A stretch of 64,000 bases of DNA from Phycisphaeraceae bacterium. Its GTDB lineage: Bacteria > Planctomycetota > Phycisphaerae > Phycisphaerales > SM1A02. Under the pieces are notes generated by a model that saw only the letters and a program-made list of their open reading frames with translations, ran no database searches and had not been told where the DNA came from. This document shows positions 30,534 to 41,387 of this stretch, piece by piece; within the stretch, counting starts at the first letter, position 1, and each line of letters opens with the position of its first letter. Both the position numbers and the translations under genes were made by a program. The DNA is taken from positions 62,001 through 126,000 of the forward strand of contig JAHBWZ010000004.1 of the NCBI GenBank assembly GCA_019636755.1, given 5' to 3'.

Positions 30534-30766
30534 CCCGAGCCATCGCTCCCGTGGGGCGGCGCCTCCAGGGGACGCGATACGCCGCATGGACGAACCGCCG
30601 AGGCACCGCACTCCCGACGGTCTGGATCGTCGAAGCCCACCGTCCGGTGGCGGTACGGCCGGGCGCCCTCGCGCAGTCGTCCGATGGACGGGCGCCCGGT
30701 CACACGGGCGACCGACCGACCCGGCGGACGCGGGCGACACACTGCCCGCGAGGCGCAAGCGGTCAG

Positions 30767-32374
<1,608 letters not shown>

Positions 32375-32378
<4 letters not shown>

Positions 32379-32758
32379 ACTCTGACTCCCGTAATCGAAC
32401 CGACGATGCGGCAGAGATCCTCCGGCTCGAACGGCTTGCGGAGCGTCTCCCGGATGCCCATTTCCCGCATGCGCCGCAGCCGGTCGTGATTCACTTCCGT
32501 GCTGACGACGACAATCGCGACATCCCTGAGAACCGGATCAGCGCGGGCGAGCCGTGCAAACTCCTCCCCGTCCATCACCGGCATGTTCAGATCCAGCAGA
32601 ACGAGATCAATCCAGACATTGACAAGCAGATCAAGCGCTTCACGCCCGTTCCCCGCCTCGTGGATGCGCTCCGGCGGGATCCCCGCGAGCGTGACGACCT
32701 TCCGGATCGCTCGACGCAGGATGGGAGAGTCATCGACGATGAGTACATTGCAGTTCAT
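32375..32758 (-). CDS. cheY: Single-domain response regulator (CheY-like)
   Basis: 127 aa receiver. Acidic pair in VLIVDDSPIL, phosphoacceptor Asp in LVLLDLNMPVMDG, switch Ser/Thr in VVSTEV, and Lys in LRKPFEPED. All active-site residues are present. It likely receives phosphate from the CheA encoded upstream. It overlaps the HDOD gene by 4 bases at its start and cheX by 4 bases at its end, so it is translationally coupled to both. Confidence 0.9.
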
Positions 32759-33627
32759 GCGCTCCGCTCCGTCGCTCCGGTGCCATGGAGGATCTCCTCA
32801 AGGACACGCAATCGCGCCCAGACAACAGAGATCATCCTTTCCGCGCTGCGCCGGTCGAGCGACATCGCCGCGCGCACGTGCTCTGCCAGGTGGTACCGCA
32901 GACCATCGCCTCCGACTCCAAGTCCAGCCCACAGGCAGATGATGTCGGCCGCGTGGACACAGTCGATCAGTACGTCATGCTCCGCGCCATCCGCGGGTGG
33001 TTCATGGTGATACTCCACGGCCGCGGCGATCCGCTCCGGCAGCTTCCACTTCCGCGCCAGCGCCGCCCCCAGCATCGCGTGATCGAACCCGATTGCATCT
33101 CGCTCCGCCTGAAGGAAGGACACGTCACAACCGGGATGTCGCAGCGCCCGCTCGATCGCAGGCGATTCCGCGCTCCGCTCGATCACGAGCTTCCCGACAT
33201 CGCGCAGGAGCCCGCAGAGAAACGCGAGTTCCGGTTCACCGAATCCCATGCGCTCCGCGAACTCCTCGGCGGCAATGGCGCCGCCCTGAGCGCTGCGCCA
33301 CAGGGCTCCGCGCCGCATGTGGTACGCGCCGCCCATGCCCTCGAAGAGGCTCGCGATCTGCTGATCAAGCACGATGCGAAGCAGCGGCCGCATTCCCAGT
33401 CGGACGATGCTCTGCTCGATATTGAAGGTTCGCGCCGTGACGCCGTACATCGATGAATTTGCGCACCGGAGTACCGCGACACTGATCGACTCGTCCTGGC
33501 GGATGATCTGCGCGATCTCCGCCTGATTCACGTCTTCCTGGAAGAGCATCGTGGTCAGTCTGGCGACGACTGCGGGCAGCACCGGCAGCGATTCCACGTC
33601 GTCGAGAACGGACTCTATTCCGGCCAT
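32755..33627 (-). CDS. HDOD-domain protein
   Basis: 290 aa. N-terminal HDOD domain (about 10-210): LPVLPAVVARLTTML, the RCANSSMYG motif, IEQSIVRLGMRPLLRIVL, CGLLRDVGKLVI and DHAMLGAALARKWKLPERI. It keeps an HD-like pair (LLRDVGK, VEYHHEPPAD), but HDOD proteins generally lack nucleotidase activity and act as signalling scaffolds, often with response regulators. The C-terminal helices (about 230-290) are uncharacterised. ATG 33627 is chosen by the domain start; it overlaps the cheD 3' end by 13 bases. Its placement between cheD and cheY suggests a role in the chemotaxis output, which is inference. Confidence 0.82.
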   Translation of the reverse strand: MAGIESVLDDVESLPVLPAVVARLTTMLFQEDVNQAEIAQIIRQDESISVAVLRCANSSMYGVTARTFNIEQSIVRLGMRPLLRIVLDQQIASLFEGMGGAYHMRRGALWRSAQGGAIAAEEFAERMGFGEPELAFLCGLLRDVGKLVIERSAESPAIERALRHPGCDVSFLQAERDAIGFDHAMLGAALARKWKLPERIAAAVEYHHEPPADGAEHDVLIDCVHAADIICLWAGLGVGGDGLRYHLAEHVRAAMSLDRRSAERMISVVWARLRVLEEILHGTGATERSA

Positions 33628-34136
33628 ATGACGCGCTCCATGCTCGCGTTTCTGACGATGACCGATCCGTCGCTGAGATTCAGTGACATCGTCCGGCTCA
33701 TCGCGCCACCGGTGTCCTCGCCTGAGATGAGGACACTGTTCTTCCAGAAGAGTCTGCGAAGGATCGTCCGGTTTCTCGCCCCGATGCGGAACTGGCTGTC
33801 GGACAGTATCTCCGCACCTCCGGCCGCGCAGACGATCATGCGTTCCTTCCTCGCGCCGAGACCGTAGCACGCATGAAACAGCATCGGCACACCGCTGTCG
33901 GCGAACATGGCGGGCTTCGCCATCGCCTTCTCTTCATTCAATTCCGCCGTTGGAAGCATGAAGTGCAGCATGCCCCCGATCCGTGCTACCGGGTCGTAGG
34001 CAGTGACGCCGATGCACGATCCGAGCGCGTAGGTGATGAGCGTGACTGTCGGATCGTCGTCCACCGCAAGATCCGCCACGCTGACGACGCGATGCACCGT
34101 CCGGGTCTCCGGGAGAATCGTACTGAATCGGCTCAC
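33615..34136 (-). CDS. cheD: Chemoreceptor glutamine deamidase CheD
   Basis: 173 aa. Catalytic Cys in TYALGSCIGVTAYD and His in GGMLHFMLP, both as in the CheD family. CheD deamidates specific receptor glutamines and, in systems with CheC, is coupled to it. The start is GTG 34136, with GAGG upstream. It follows cheR by 27 bases and overlaps the HDOD gene. Only CheX-type, not CheC-type, phosphatases are encoded nearby. Confidence 0.92.
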   Translation of the reverse strand: MSRFSTILPETRTVHRVVSVADLAVDDDPTVTLITYALGSCIGVTAYDPVARIGGMLHFMLPTAELNEEKAMAKPAMFADSGVPMLFHACYGLGARKERMIVCAAGGAEILSDSQFRIGARNRTILRRLFWKNSVLISGEDTGGAMSRTMSLNLSDGSVIVRNASMERVIWPE

Positions 34137-34163
34137 TGATGATCCTCTGGTCCCGCACCGGGA

Positions 34164-34994
34164 CTATTTCCGATACACCGAGGCCTGGACGGCGCGAAAC
34201 GGGACGTCAAGGCCGGACAGCGTCTCCGCGCTGCCCACCGCGAAGACACCGCCGGGACTCAGGATGTCGTAGAACCGGCGAACGAGCTGCAGTCGCGTAG
34301 GCGCATCGAAGTAGATCATCACGTTGCGACAGAAAATCACGTCGAACGGACCGCGCATCGGCCAGTGCTCCATGAGATTCATCCGCGCAACGGAGATCAT
34401 CCGTCGCAGCCGATCGCCCGCGACCGATCGGCCCGGATCCGCGGGGTCCGGGGAGAAATACTTCCGGACCAGGTCCGGCGGAATGTGCTCGATGAGCCTG
34501 CGCTCGTACCGGGCGGCCCGCGCCTGCTGCACGGCGCTGCTTGACAGGTCGGTGGCCAGGATCCGTACGTCCCACTGCTGCCCGTCCGGAAGCGATTCGA
34601 GCGCATTCATCGCGAGCGTGCACGGCTCGCATCCGATCGAGCATCCAGCCGACCAGATGCGGATCCGGCGTCCGGGTGTGGTGGTGTCTCCGCGTGCCAG
34701 CGGCGTGTAGAACTGCCGCTCCAGGTACTCGAAGTGGGCAGGATCGCGGAAGAAGCTCGTCACGTTCGTCGAAAGGACGTCGAAGAACGCCAGCATGTCC
34801 TCATGACCTGCGTCCTGTTCGAGGTACTCGAGGTACGCGTCGACTCCGGAGAACCTGCTGCCGCGCAGGAGCGACCCGAGCCGGTTTCCGACCAGCGACC
34901 GCTTCCGCTCGGTCAGCGCGAGTCCCCAGCGATGCCGCGCAATGCGCGCAATGCGCTCAAACTGCCCGGGCATGAGTTCAGTCATCGGTGTCAT
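34164..34994 (-). CDS. cheR: Chemotaxis methyltransferase CheR, atypical SAM loop
   Basis: 276 aa from ATG 34994. The N-terminal helical domain has ALTERKRSLVGNRLGSLLR. The Rossmann domain has STNVTSFFRDPAHFEYLE, IWSAGCSIGCEPCTLAM, ILATDLSSSAVQQAR, and FDVIFCRNVMIYFD. It methylates receptor glutamates using S-adenosylmethionine. The SAM-binding loop normally reads AGCSTGEEPYTLAM. Here Thr, Glu and Tyr are replaced by Ile, Cys and Cys; the codons (ATC, TGC, TGC) read cleanly. Other motifs are intact. Alternative starts are 34985 and 34973. A strong hairpin lies just upstream (35002-35031), covering the likely ribosome-binding site. Confidence 0.88.
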   Translation of the reverse strand: MTPMTELMPGQFERIARIARHRWGLALTERKRSLVGNRLGSLLRGSRFSGVDAYLEYLEQDAGHEDMLAFFDVLSTNVTSFFRDPAHFEYLERQFYTPLARGDTTTPGRRIRIWSAGCSIGCEPCTLAMNALESLPDGQQWDVRILATDLSSSAVQQARAARYERRLIEHIPPDLVRKYFSPDPADPGRSVAGDRLRRMISVARMNLMEHWPMRGPFDVIFCRNVMIYFDAPTRLQLVRRFYDILSPGGVFAVGSAETLSGLDVPFRAVQASVYRK

Positions 34995-35001
34995 GCTCAA
35001 G

Positions 35002-35031
35002 GCTCCGCCGGGCCTTCCGGCCCGGCGGAGC
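35002..35031 (-). promoter_or_regulatory. Perfect 13-bp hairpin upstream of cheR
   Basis: Arms 35002-35014 and 35019-35031 pair perfectly with a GGAA (GNRA) tetraloop on the minus strand. It lies between the chemoreceptor stop (35052) and the cheR ATG (34994). The only GGAG near the cheR start is inside the downstream arm, so folding would hide it. No U run follows. Either translational control or transcript processing is possible. Confidence 0.5.
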
Positions 35032-35051
35032 AATCGGCTCATTCATCCGGC

Positions 35052-36968
35052 TCAGAAGCTCGCAAGCACTTCACCATCGTCCAGCGGGATCGGATGCGAA
35101 GCACGGCTCGTGCCTCCGCCGGACCGGGGACCCGCGCCCCCTCGCCGCCCTGGTCCCGCGGGCGTTCTGGACCTGCCGGACACGGAACCTCCGGCGCGGG
35201 CGCCTCCCGGACCCGCCGCCTGGCCCGCGCCCGGCGCGGATCCCCGTCCCCCCGCGCCCCCCGCCGCCGGTCCGACAGCCTGAACGACCGCGTTCACCTT
35301 GAACCGGCGCACGAGCTCCTGCAGGGACGCCACCTGCGCGGACGTCTGCTCTGCACTGGAGGCGAGTTCCTCGGCATTGCCCGCGTTCTGCTGCGTGACC
35401 TTGTCGAGTTCGGCAACGCCGGTATTGATCTGGTTGATGCCCGATGCCTGCTCGGTCGAGGCCGAGGCGATCTCCGCCAGCAGGGTGTTGACCTTGTTGG
35501 TACTTCCGGCGATCTCCTCGAGCGCCTGACCCACCCGTTCGGCAATCTGCACGCCGTTGTCCGACCGCCTCACGGACTCCTCGATCATGGACGAGGTGTT
35601 CCGAGCGGCCTCCGCCGAGCGCTGCGCCAGATTGCGTACCTCCTCGGCCACCACTGCGAACCCCTTGCCGGCCTCTCCCGCCCGTGCGGCCTCAACAGCC
35701 GCGTTGAGCGCCAGCAGGTTCGTCTGAAACGCGATCTCGTCGATGACCTTGATGATCTTCGAGATCTCCGCGGAAGACTGCTTGATGGCACTCATGGCCT
35801 GCGACATCTGCGTCATCTCGTGCTGTCCGCAATCGGCCGCCTTCCTGGACTCCTCAGCAAGTGCGTTCGCCTGCCTGGCGTTCTCCGCATTCTGCTGCGT
35901 CATCGCCGACATCTCTTCGATCGACGCGCTGATCTCCTCCAGGCTGGACGCCTGCTCGGAGGATCCCTCGGCAAGTGACTGGCTGGCGCCGGCGATCTGT
36001 GAAGCACCGTCGTCGATCTCACTCGTTCCCTGCGAGACCGACGCGATGATGTCATGCAGCGTCTCGACCAGACCGTTGAAGCTGCGACCGAGCAGCCCGA
36101 TCTCGTCCCTGGAACTGACCTCGACCCTGCGGGTCATGTCCGAGGTCTCCTGGATCTCGCGGATCCGCGCGATCAGCGAGGCAAGCGGGCGCCCGAACAT
36201 CACGCGCAGCATCCAGATGAAGAGGACAATCGAGCCGATGCCGATCGGTACCGTCCACGTCAGGCCATCTGCGATGAAGTGCGCCACCTCCTCATCGACC
36301 GGGTCCAGCGGCATCTGCACGTGGTACGACCCGTGCATGAACCCGACGCGCCAGCCCTCCATCGGAAAGCCGACGATATCCCGGCCGGTGGGGTTCTCCG
36401 GTCCCGGAGTACCGTGGCAGGAAAGGCAGTCGGCGGTCAGGCGGATCGCCCGCATGTAGTGAAGCATGTTGGCATCGCGGTCGACCCTGCTGATCCACTC
36501 GTTTCCCCCGGCGCTCACCTGCGACATCAGGTCGCGCAGCATCTTCTCATCGAACGAACCCGCGGCTGGCTGGTTCTCCGGGTTGCGCGCGTCGAACGAT
36601 GTGATCCGGAAGTCGACGCCCTCTCGCGCCGCCGCCTCCCTCGCCGCGGTCCAGCCGGCGACGACAGGAATGGCGGGGTAGATCGCCGCATCCCGGTACG
36701 AGCGGCCGGATGCCTGCACCTGCTTCAACTCCGCCAGCAGCGACTCGCGATCGATCGCATTCTTCTCCCACAGGAGCGTCACATGACTCTTGGCTTCGTC
36801 CGCGACGGCGGTGAAGGCGGCGGCGCGGTCGACCATCGCATTCTCCGCCGCGGCCGTGAAGTCGCGTGCGAGGACAATGTAGTTGACAATCACGATTGCG
36901 ATCAGCACCGTGACCGTCATCGCGATGATTCTGGTTCCCAGACCGAGTGTCTTGACAAAGTTCCGCAT
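35052..36968 (-). CDS. Methyl-accepting chemoreceptor with c-type heme (DUF3365-like) sensor
   Basis: 638 aa. TM1 at about 13-34; periplasmic sensor about 35-235 with an [11 protein letters not shown] heme c site (about 178-188) in a DUF3365/Tll0287-like domain ([37 protein letters not shown]); TM2 about 237-258 ([18 protein letters not shown]). A HAMP domain follows, then a long coiled-coil signalling domain with the hairpin tip [20 protein letters not shown] and [20 protein letters not shown]. The C-terminus is a Gly/Ala/Pro-rich disordered tail. AAGGAGA precedes ATG 36968. The heme suggests sensing of redox state, NO or oxygen. The receptor is embedded between cheW and cheR, so it is the cognate receptor of this cluster. 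Confidence 0.9.
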   Translation of the reverse strand: MRNFVKTLGLGTRIIAMTVTVLIAIVIVNYIVLARDFTAAAENAMVDRAAAFTAVADEAKSHVTLLWEKNAIDRESLLAELKQVQASGRSYRDAAIYPAIPVVAGWTAAREAAAREGVDFRITSFDARNPENQPAAGSFDEKMLRDLMSQVSAGGNEWISRVDRDANMLHYMRAIRLTADCLSCHGTPGPENPTGRDIVGFPMEGWRVGFMHGSYHVQMPLDPVDEEVAHFIADGLTWTVPIGIGSIVLFIWMLRVMFGRPLASLIARIREIQETSDMTRRVEVSSRDEIGLLGRSFNGLVETLHDIIASVSQGTSEIDDGASQIAGASQSLAEGSSEQASSLEEISASIEEMSAMTQQNAENARQANALAEESRKAADCGQHEMTQMSQAMSAIKQSSAEISKIIKVIDEIAFQTNLLALNAAVEAARAGEAGKGFAVVAEEVRNLAQRSAEAARNTSSMIEESVRRSDNGVQIAERVGQALEEIAGSTNKVNTLLAEIASASTEQASGINQINTGVAELDKVTQQNAGNAEELASSAEQTSAQVASLQELVRRFKVNAVVQAVGPAAGGAGGRGSAPGAGQAAGPGGARAGGSVSGRSRTPAGPGRRGGAGPRSGGGTSRASHPIPLDDGEVLASF

Positions 36969-37010
36969 GGCGGGATTCTCCTTTCCGGAGCCTGGCTCCG
37001 GTGATCAGAT

Positions 37011-37583
37011 TCAGACGGAAGCGGGCTGTACATCACCCGCCGACTCGCAGGGCGCTGGCGCAGCGGCAATCCGCGCGGCATCCTCTGCGGTGATCACGTG
37101 CCTGATACTCAGAAGTATGACGACCTTGCTGCGGACCTTGCCGATGCCCAGAAGGTACTGCACCGGGACCGAGCAGCCGAAGCTCGGCGTCGGATCGATC
37201 TGGCCTCGCGCGATGTCCAGCACCTCTCTGACAGAGTCCACGATGATGCCGATCTGCGTCGCATCACCGCTTGCCGGGTCTTCCACCTCGACGACGATGA
37301 TGCATGTCTGTTCGGTGTACGGCGTCGACGTGAGACCGAATTTCGCGCGCAGCTCGATGACGGGAATGATCCTGCCGCGCAGATTGATCACGCCCTTGAC
37401 GTAGTGCGGCGTCTGGGGAAGCGGCGTGATGTCGAGAAGGCAGATGATCTCCCGGACCGCGAGGATCTCCAGCGCATATTCCTCCTCGCCGAGGCAGAAC
37501 GAAAGGAACCGGTCACAGCTGCTGCCGTTTCCGCCGTGCCCGCCAGTGCCCGCGGTCGCGGGCCGTTCAAGTGTCGTGGTCAT
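37011..37583 (-). CDS. cheW: Chemotaxis coupling protein CheW
   Basis: 190 aa. A short Gly/Thr-rich N-terminus (1-24) precedes the CheW domain: FLSFCLGEEEYALEILAVRE, LPQTPHYVKGVINLRGRIIP, VIELRAKFGL and GIIVDSVREVLDI. It bridges receptors and CheA at the membrane. AGGGGA lies about 8 bases before ATG 37583. 27 bases after cheA and 42 bases before the chemoreceptor, in one operon. The C-terminal extension after RHVITAEDAARI is short and Ala-rich. Confidence 0.93.
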   Translation of the reverse strand: MTTTLERPATAGTGGHGGNGSSCDRFLSFCLGEEEYALEILAVREIICLLDITPLPQTPHYVKGVINLRGRIIPVIELRAKFGLTSTPYTEQTCIIVVEVEDPASGDATQIGIIVDSVREVLDIARGQIDPTPSFGCSVPVQYLLGIGKVRSKVVILLSIRHVITAEDAARIAAAPAPCESAGDVQPASV

Positions 37584-37610
37584 TGGTGGTCCCCTGGCGT
37601 ACGGCGCCGG

Positions 37611-40094
37611 TCATTCCGGTCGCCGAACGGCCTGTTGAATGATTCCGCTGACATCAAGGATGAGCGCCACGCGCCCGTCGCCCAGGATCGCGCCGCCGGA
37701 GACGCCTCGCATCGCCTCCATCCCTCTTCCGAGACTCTTGATGACGACCTGCTGCTGCCCGATGATCTCGTCGACCATCAGCGCGCAGCGCCCCTCATTG
37801 GATTCGAGCACGATCAGCAGTGCATCGCGAGGATCAGTGACCCCGTCGTCGACGCCGAGGACGGAGTGCAGTCGATGCACGGGAAGCACGCTTCCGCGTA
37901 CCGAGACCATCTCGCCCCGCTGGACGATCGAACTCAGGTCCCCGGACGCCGGCCGGAAGCTGTGCTCGATCGAGAGGGTCGGGATCACATAGCGATGTGG
38001 TCCGACCCGGACGATCATGCCATCGATGATCGCCATGGTGAGAGGAAGCCGCATCAGGAACGTGGTTCCCCGGCCGTGCTCGGATCGGATATCCACCTTC
38101 CCGCGGAGTGCCTCGATGTTCCGACGCACAACGTCCATGCCGACACCGCGACCGGATATGTCCGTAACCTGCTCGGCGGTCGAGAAGCCTGGCAGGAAGA
38201 TCATGTTGAAGACATCGGACTCAGAGAGTTCCTCGGGGTTGCGTCCGACGGGGACGACGCCCCTGTCGATCGCCTTCCGCAGGATCCGCTGCCGGTCCAG
38301 ACCGCGTCCGTCATCCTCGATCTCGATCACGATCGAACCGCCCGCGTGATAGGCGCGCAGTGTGACGCTCCCCGACTCGGGCTTGCCTGCCCGGCGACGT
38401 TCATCGGCCGGCTCGATGCCGTGGTCGCAGGAGTTCCTCACCATGTGGACAAGCGGATCCGCGATCTCCTCGACCACGTTGCGGTCCAGTTCCACGTCCT
38501 CCCCCTCGCAATGGAACTGGATCCTCTTGCCGGCCTTCGCGGCCACGTCCCGGACCAGGCGTGCCATCTTCTGGAACGTCCCCCGGAGGTTCACCATCCG
38601 CAGTGACATTGATACGCCCTGAAGATCCCGGACGATCTTCCAGACATGGCTGAGATTGCGCTGAAGCCGGACATCGGTGATGCGAAGATCGTTGGCATCC
38701 TGCATGACCATCTGCTGCGCGATGACGAGTTCACCGACCATCGTCACCAGGTTGTCCATGCGCAGCGTGCTGACCTTGACGGTCTGATCCGTGCGGGGAC
38801 GGGTCGGCCGCGCTGTCGGACCGGACTCGCCGGCAGCGGCCGGCCGGCTCTCCGGCCCCGAGGGCACGGCGCCGGTCGCAGGGGCGCGGATGGTTCCGGC
38901 CTCCGCCGGCTTGCCCTTCGCAACGGCCGCGAGTTCCGCATTCAGCGCGTCGTATCCCGCGCGCGACGGACCCTCCCCGCCTCCGGGGACGCCGACGAGC
39001 TGCCGCATGACATCGCAGGCGACGAGGACGAGATCGAGTGCGGCCCGATCCAGCGTAAGCGCGGCTGATCGTGCGGCGTCGAGGAGGTACTCCGCATTGT
39101 GCGCGAGATGGGCGATCGGCTGCAGGCCGAGGAATCCGGCGACACCCTTGATCGTGTGGAACGCGCGGAAGACGGTATTGATCAGTTCGCGATCTGACGG
39201 CTCCTGCTCGAGAGACAGCAGGGATTCCTCGGCCGCATCAATGTGGTCGTGCGCCTCGGTCAGGAACTCCCGCAGGCTCTCCGCCTGCGCCGGATCGACC
39301 AGGAGCGTGATCCGGTCATCGGCCGAGTCTTCCGTCGCGGCCGGTGCCCCGTCGGGGTCGCGCGGAGTTCCTGGCGCCGCCACCCGCCGGAGCTGCGCGC
39401 GGATCCGGTCATGACCGTCCGCGCCACACGTCGGGTCCTCGCCCAGGCGGCCCAGGAACGTCCGGAACCAGTCCAGCATCAGGAGCAGTGCCTCGGCCGG
39501 GAAGCTGCAGGCACCCGCGGTATGTGCATCCACGACCGATTCCGCGTCATGGAACAGTGCCTGGGCGTCATGGAGCCCGAGGACTCCGCACTCACCCTTG
39601 ATCGTGTGAAGCGTCCGCCGCAGTGCCGCCAATTCCTCCGCAGCCTGACCGCCCGGCACCTCCGTCGCCTCGACCGCCAGCACGCACGCTTCGAGATCGC
39701 CGATGAGCCGGCTGCTGTTCTCTATCCACTCGCGCAGGAGTTCGGGGTCCTCGGCCGGGCCCGCCGCACCGCTGCCGGACACCGACAGGGCCTGCCTGTC
39801 ACGCGCCAGGCCTGCGGCGGGCCGCCGGCCTTCGACGGCTGTCTGCACCCCGGTGATCACGGCCAGGACCGCTGCGAACTGCGCATCCGCGTCCTCCGCG
39901 GTGCGCAGAACGATCGACTCGATGCCGCAGATGGCCGCCTCCAGGCCCGCCACGACATCGGTGAGCGCCTTCGCCTCCGCGTCCGCACGGCACCGCTCGC
40001 AGAGATCCTGCAGCGCGACCAGGCCCGGCAGGTCACCCGGATCCGTCGCCAGGGCCGATCGCGAAAGTGTCTCCATGTGCTCAAGGCCAGCCAC
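37611..40094 (-). CDS. cheA: Chemotaxis histidine kinase CheA with two HPt domains
   Basis: 827 aa. Two phosphotransfer domains are visible, each with an HTIKG histidine: LHTIKGECGVLG (near residue 165) and FHTIKGVAGFLG (near 315). A Pro/Ala linker (about 395-450) replaces a P2 domain. The dimerisation helices follow (MDNLVTMVGELVIAQQM), then the kinase core with N box HMVRNSCDHGIEPADE and G boxes IEDDGRGLD and DISGRGVGMDVV, and the CheW-like regulatory domain ending VALILDVSGIIQQAV. There is no receiver domain. The start is GTG 40094 with GGAGAG 6 bases upstream; ATG 40076 is an alternative. First gene of the leftward operon. Confidence 0.94.
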   Translation of the reverse strand: MAGLEHMETLSRSALATDPGDLPGLVALQDLCERCRADAEAKALTDVVAGLEAAICGIESIVLRTAEDADAQFAAVLAVITGVQTAVEGRRPAAGLARDRQALSVSGSGAAGPAEDPELLREWIENSSRLIGDLEACVLAVEATEVPGGQAAEELAALRRTLHTIKGECGVLGLHDAQALFHDAESVVDAHTAGACSFPAEALLLMLDWFRTFLGRLGEDPTCGADGHDRIRAQLRRVAAPGTPRDPDGAPAATEDSADDRITLLVDPAQAESLREFLTEAHDHIDAAEESLLSLEQEPSDRELINTVFRAFHTIKGVAGFLGLQPIAHLAHNAEYLLDAARSAALTLDRAALDLVLVACDVMRQLVGVPGGGEGPSRAGYDALNAELAAVAKGKPAEAGTIRAPATGAVPSGPESRPAAAGESGPTARPTRPRTDQTVKVSTLRMDNLVTMVGELVIAQQMVMQDANDLRITDVRLQRNLSHVWKIVRDLQGVSMSLRMVNLRGTFQKMARLVRDVAAKAGKRIQFHCEGEDVELDRNVVEEIADPLVHMVRNSCDHGIEPADERRRAGKPESGSVTLRAYHAGGSIVIEIEDDGRGLDRQRILRKAIDRGVVPVGRNPEELSESDVFNMIFLPGFSTAEQVTDISGRGVGMDVVRRNIEALRGKVDIRSEHGRGTTFLMRLPLTMAIIDGMIVRVGPHRYVIPTLSIEHSFRPASGDLSSIVQRGEMVSVRGSVLPVHRLHSVLGVDDGVTDPRDALLIVLESNEGRCALMVDEIIGQQQVVIKSLGRGMEAMRGVSGGAILGDGRVALILDVSGIIQQAVRRPE

Positions 40095-40437
40095 GTGTCT
40101 CTCCGCATGGCAGGTGGAATGGTCGCGACGACCGCTGCCGGCCGGATCGATCGGCTCCTGTCTCGGATGAGTTGTGTGCGCGCTCCGAGGAAGTCGCAGA
40201 ACCAGAGGAACTACCGGGTCCGGTCCCGGCCGACCGGGGTTTCACTCACCGTCCTCGTCCCGCGCCAGGCATGACACCCATGCCCTCAGTGGAATCTCTG
40301 GAAACCGGATCTCCGTCACACGCCGGGTCGAGTGTCATCGCGACCGGGTCGATGACCGCCCGTCATCGTTCACGTCGCGCCATCCGCTCGGCGTGCGGGC
40401 CCAACACCGCTCACGCGGCCATTCCACCCAGGTCAGG
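40095..40437. other. Divergent control region between cheA and the second cheX
   Basis: 343 bases between two outward-facing chemotaxis units. No gene is supported. A 6-5-6 inverted repeat GGCATG-N5-CATGCC lies at 40268-40284 near the centre and could bind a regulator of both units. I see no convincing sigma-70, sigma-28 or sigma-54 promoter by eye. Confidence 0.35.
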
Positions 40438-40929
40438 ATGCCCATGGACGCTGCCTACATCAATCCGTTCATCGATGCGACACAGCGCGTCTTCCGATCG
40501 ATGCTCGACCTCGATGTCGCGACGGGCACCCCTGCGATGTGCCGATCTCTTCCGCAGTTCGACGTATCCGGCATCATCGGCATGTCCGGCGATGTGATCG
40601 GCTGCGTCGTGCTGAGCCTCCCCCTCACCGTCGCCCGACCGGTGGTCGGAAGGCTCCTCGGCACGGAGGTCTCTCATACGTGCGAGGACTTCGCCGACGC
40701 AGTCGGTGAACTCGTCAACATGATCTCCGGCGCCGCCAAGGCGCAGTTCGATGGCAAGGAGGTCAGCATCAGTTGCCCGTCGATCATCATCGGCCGGGGC
40801 CATCATGTTGCCCGTCCGAGCAATACCGTCTGCGTTTCCATCCCCTGCGAGGTCTACTGCGGATCATTCAGCGTCGATCTCGCGATCCGGCCGATCGCCG
40901 GCCCGGCGGAGAAGCCGGCACCAGCATGA
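40438..40929 (+). CDS. cheX: CheX-like CheY-P phosphatase
   Basis: 163 aa from ATG 40438. It is the better match of the two CheX copies: MDAAYINPFIDATQRVF at the start, IGMSGDVIGCVVLSLP in the middle and FADAVGELVNMISGAAK with the ExxN catalytic pair. It should dephosphorylate CheY and help terminate signalling. An in-frame extension upstream reads through the control region and is not conserved. It is the first gene of the rightward unit, 46 bases before the second cheY. Confidence 0.85.
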   Translation: MPMDAAYINPFIDATQRVFRSMLDLDVATGTPAMCRSLPQFDVSGIIGMSGDVIGCVVLSLPLTVARPVVGRLLGTEVSHTCEDFADAVGELVNMISGAAKAQFDGKEVSISCPSIIIGRGHHVARPSNTVCVSIPCEVYCGSFSVDLAIRPIAGPAEKPAPA

Positions 40930-40975
40930 CCGTGACCCGGTCGATCACCACCTGAACATTCGGGAGACTGCATCC

Positions 40976-41347
40976 ATGCGTATTCTGCTCATTGACGACT
41001 CGAGGACCATGCGCAACATCGAGAAAGGCATCCTCGCCCAGATCGGCTACACGGACGTGGAGGAGGCGGTCGACGGTCAGGACGCGCTGTCGAAGGTCGA
41101 CGCCGTCAATCCCGGCCTGATTCTCGTCGACTGGAACATGCCGAACATGGACGGGCTCTCGTTCGTGAAGGCGTATCGCGGCATGGGAAACAGGACGCCG
41201 GTCATCATGGTCACGACCGAGTCGGAGAAGTCGCGGGTCGTCGAAGCGATCAAGGCCGGTGTCAACAACTACGTCGTGAAGCCATTCACGCCGGAGACTC
41301 TCTCGCAGAGACTCCTGGAAACGATCGCGAAGTCGAAGGCAGCGTGA
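40976..41347 (+). CDS. cheY: Chemotaxis response regulator CheY
   Basis: 123 aa receiver with ILLIDDSRTMRNIE, phosphoacceptor Asp in LILVDWNMPNMDG, Thr-Thr in MVTTESEKS and Lys in VVKPFTPET. The length and the WNMPNMDG stretch are typical of motor-binding CheY proteins. GGGAG lies about 9 bases before the ATG. It is probably cotranscribed with cheX on its left and the FapA-like gene 40 bases to its right. Compared with the copy at 32375-32758 it is the more canonical CheY. Confidence 0.92.
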   Translation: MRILLIDDSRTMRNIEKGILAQIGYTDVEEAVDGQDALSKVDAVNPGLILVDWNMPNMDGLSFVKAYRGMGNRTPVIMVTTESEKSRVVEAIKAGVNNYVVKPFTPETLSQRLLETIAKSKAA

Positions 41348-41387
41348 GCTCCCGGTCACCCGGGGCCGCGTCTCAAGGGGCAGGCAG

